Part shown: positions 61,136-64,000 of the stretch, in pieces
Position numbering within the stretch: the first letter of the stretch is position 1
How the letters are laid out: every line of letters starts with the position of its first letter
Assembly (NCBI GenBank): GCA_051294375.1
Contig: CM119270.1
Coordinates: 5,092,152 to 5,156,151, forward strand
Length of the DNA: 64,000 bases
Reading direction: 5' to 3'
Source of the DNA: Paraspadella gotoi
Lineage: Eukaryota > Chaetognatha
Made by a program: the position numbers and the translations under genes
The notes under the pieces: generated by a model
What the model was told of the DNA's origin: nothing
The model's database searches: none
Seen by the model: the letters and a program-made list of their open reading frames with translations, nothing else

Positions 61136-61269
61136 AAAGAGACAGACGAGGCGTTTTTTCTCCCGCCACTTTGTTACGGTCAATTAGACAGCGCCGCAAT
61201 CTACAAACCTTCTTGCTCCTACTCCATTGCCTATTGTTTCTAAATGTCCCTATCTCTCTCCTGCTTCTC

Positions 61270-61570
61270 ACTTTTCTCCTCACTTTCCTCTTCACTTTTT
61301 CTTTTTCAACTTTTCTCCTCACATTCTTCCTCACTTTCCTACCACATTTTCTCCTCACTTTTCTCCTCTCACTTTCTCCTCATTTTCCTCCTCACTTTCC
61401 TTCCTACTTTCCTCCTCACTTTCCTCCTCATTTCCTCTCACTTTCCTCCTCACACTTTCCTCCTCACTTTCCTCCTCATTTTCCTCCTCACTTTCCTCTT
61501 ACTTTCCTTCTCACTTTCCCTCCTCACTTTTCCTCCTCACTTTCTCCTCACTTTCCTCTCATTCTCCACT
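61270..61570 (-). repeat. Minisatellite, inverted copy of GAGGAGGAAAGT
   Basis: Reads as ACTTTCCTCCTC units on the plus strand; counterpart of 32850-33330. Confidence 0.85.
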
Positions 61571-61787
61571 TTCCCGCTTTCCTCTACTTTTCTCCGTCAT
61601 TTCCCTCCCTCGTCTTTCCACCCCTCACACTTTCCTCCTTTCTTTTCATTTTTTGGCATCTAACCTTTTTTTGCGGATGAAAAAGAAAAAAACAACCGCA
61701 TCTTTGTTTCATGGTTGTTTCGAACGAAATGGAAATGAAAAAAACAAAACAAAAGGATTAAAGAGGGAAGAAAAAACGCACAAAGGA

Positions 61788-61926
61788 NNNNNNNNNNNNN
61801 NNNNNNNNNNNNNNNNNNNNNNNNNNNNNNNNNNNNNNNNNNNNNNNNNNNNNNNNNNNNNNNNNNNNNNNNNNNNNNNNNNNNNNNNNNNNNNNNNNNN
61901 NNNNNNNNNNNNNNNNNNNNNNNNNN
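61788..61926. other. Assembly gap (139 N)
   Basis: Followed by GA units. The opposite arm at this point holds more than 1 kb of noisy sequence, so arm lengths differ here. Confidence 0.98.
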
Positions 61927-62865
61927 AGAGAGAGAGAGAGATTTTCAGTCCGGAACACAAAAAAAGTAGGGCGAGACGGTGAGAGTTAAGAGAGAGAGCG
62001 ATAAGGTAAGGTAAGAATCGTTGAAGGGTTAGTGAGTTTGATCGGCGATCGAAAGTTAGAGAAGAAAAGAGGATTGAGATTAAGTTCGTTATGTTTCCTT
62101 AGACTTGAACCTCGGCTTAGACAAGGACGTGGACTCCGACTTGGTCTTGGATCTTAGATCTTAGATCGGTTGAGTTTAAATAATCGTAATGACAGATTGT
62201 CAATTGTGAGAGAACATTAATGGGAATTATTAAAAAGTTCAGGGATAAATGATTAAATGCCGACTGATGAGGAAAAAATTAATTTAAAAGTTTGCAAACT
62301 TTCAACGAAGCAACAATCGGTTTGATTGAAAACTTAAGTTAAGCGAAACAATATTCACAATAATGAAAAAAAAAAACTGCCAGGAATTCCAAAAACTGTC
62401 TTGTATCGAGACATTTATTTCAACCGGTTATCTAGATTCTTACTCGAAAAAGAAAATACGTCGACAGAATTGTTAATACACTATCAAATTAAATCAATCA
62501 ATAAACGAATCAAGTCGATTAAAATGTTCGAGAATCTTTTCGTTTTTCGCGAATTCGACTCAAAACCGGTTGGACGTCAACCCTCCTCATTTTACGATAT
62601 TTTTTTCTTTTTTTTATTATCGCATTTTCTTTCGCCTTCCAAACAAAAGATTAAAAGACATTCTTAAACTCTCGTCATTATCCATTTGTCACACAATTTT
62701 ATCACCTTTGTTTTATCAGTTTCTTTTTATCACAAGATTTTCGCGCGCAAACAAGGCTCCAGTCACCCAGTTTTTTTTTTCCACTGTAAAGGAGACGCGT
62801 GTGATTGAGACAAGCTAAAGTATTACCAAAAATAAAAGTATAATATTTATTTATTACTGAAAATT

Positions 62866-62868
62866 AAT

Positions 62869-62946
<78 letters not shown>
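62866..62946 (+). repeat. (TTTA)n microsatellite
   Basis: About 20 regular units. In the left arm at about 30.95-31.04 kb the same array is short and broken. Confidence 0.95.
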
Positions 62947-62949
<3 letters not shown>

Positions 62950-63887
62950 TCCCTTTATGACTGATTATTTTGTCTCAGTTTCCTCACTATTCATTAATGG
63001 CTTAATACAGTCATTCAATGATTCATTATTTAATTGATTGAACTCTACATAAATCAACATAATTACGATCCTTACAAAAATCTGATCTGCTCAGATTTAT
63101 ATACTTGAGACGAATTACGACATTTTTCCTTTCTAGTAAATCTCTCTAACTCCCCCCGGCCGCCCCGACGGCGACGATGGTTGTCGTTGAATGCTCTCGT
63201 TTGTGTCTTAGGACTCTTCGAATCTCGGATTGTCAGTACTCGTTTCGAGGTTTTATAGATTTATGTTATGGAACTATTATTATGTTTCGTTTCTTTGACC
63301 CTTCTAACGAATCGAACGCAAAGAACGTTCGCTCTCCGTCTGACAAATCGTCTCTTTCATTACGAATCCTCTTTTTTTTTATGTTTAGGCCGGCGCCATA
63401 CGACATGCGCGGGTTGTCGTTTTCAACACGCGTCGGTTAAGAGATTAAAGTACTGTCGGCTTGTCGGGTTTTATCCATTCAAATTTCAAACCGTCGCAAA
63501 AAAAGAAGAAGCCATCATAATATATTGATTCAAACAATAAAAGATTCTTTTGCCCTTCTTTCCGGCATTTTTTTTATTTACAGTAATTTCTTCTTAACTT
63601 TAGGTACAGTTATGTACCGCCAGGTGTGCAAATTTAGTTAAAAAGTGTAGTTAAAAAAAACTTGTGACATATGGATGTTCCGCGTCGTAAGCTGTTTGTT
63701 TACCGGCGTCGATTTGTTGACCGAAATTTATTAGAAAGTCGTAAAAACTTAATTGTAGGGAATCTTGTCTGCAGTTGTGGGTCTTGGTCTTATACCGTCT
63801 GCTGGTTTTTATTGCTAAAGAAATTCGCCTGGGTGGTTGTTTTCTCTTCAATTTGAGTCTCTATCCTAATTTTTTTTAAGTACTATG

Positions 63888-64000
63888 TTCTTTCCTTTTC
63901 CTTCCTTTCTTTCTGTTCTTTCTTTCCTTTCTTCGTCTTCTTTCTTTCTTTTCTTTTTTCTTTCTTTCTTTCTTTCCTTTCTTTTCTTTCTTTCTTTCTT
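63888..64000 (+). repeat. (CTTT)n array at the window end
   Basis: Runs off the end of the window; counterpart of the (GAAA)n array at 29831-29950. Confidence 0.9.

Larger units (their letters stand above)
60190..64000 (-). repeat. Right arm of the distant inverted repeat (partner 29800-34520)
   Basis: Starts at a (CT)n run at 60.20 kb and probably continues beyond the window. Its arrays are regular, for example (TTTA)n at 62866-62946 and (CTTT)n at the end, so it looks like the cleaner copy. No gene is supported. Confidence 0.8.

Overview
The window looks like nuclear DNA of an invertebrate animal. The evidence is GT-AG introns with matched phases, secreted proteins with furin-type sites, tRNA-derived SINE-like elements, and a very dense load of simple-sequence repeats ((GA)n, (GAAA)n, (TTCA)n, (GTC/GAC)n, (AAT)n, (GATA)n). 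Nothing in it is bacterial or viral in layout. I cannot name the taxon from the sequence.

From 1 to about 29.8 kb the sequence reads cleanly. A small two-exon plus-strand gene (5526-6364) encodes a 119-residue cysteine-rich protein with a signal peptide and a hydrophobic C-terminus, probably GPI-anchored. Between 6.4 and 14.3 kb there are mostly microsatellites, with a candidate aspartate-rich spliced gene at 12.65-13.30 kb. The main gene lies on the minus strand from 22372 down to 14381. I rebuilt it from six exons whose splice phases fit: a signal-peptide exon, a 60-nt exon, a 417-nt exon with several furin-type sites, a 2323-nt exon with coiled-coil and tandem repeats, a 3384-nt exon rich in K/E and A/K/E repeats, and a 66-nt last exon ending in a two-cysteine peptide. 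The product is about 2,100 residues, secreted, acidic and mostly disordered. I recognise no known family. The reading frame shifts once near 17.1 kb.

From about 29.8 kb to the end the window is dominated by noisy inverted copies of itself. The block 34.5-41.86 kb is mirrored in 41.89-48.27 kb, and part of that is mirrored again in 48.30-50.87 kb. Both mirror points are exactly 25-N gaps. The block 29.8-34.5 kb is also an inverted version of 60.2-64.0 kb. Copies differ by many one-base indels. The simplest reading is that gaps were filled with uncorrected fold-back long reads, although a true palindrome cannot be excluded. Inside the palindrome are a tRNA-Ala-like composite SINE and a pair of candidate exons.

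The block 50.87-60.19 kb has no partner in the window. It holds a degenerate SINE copy and one well-bounded candidate exon on the minus strand (58749-58935).
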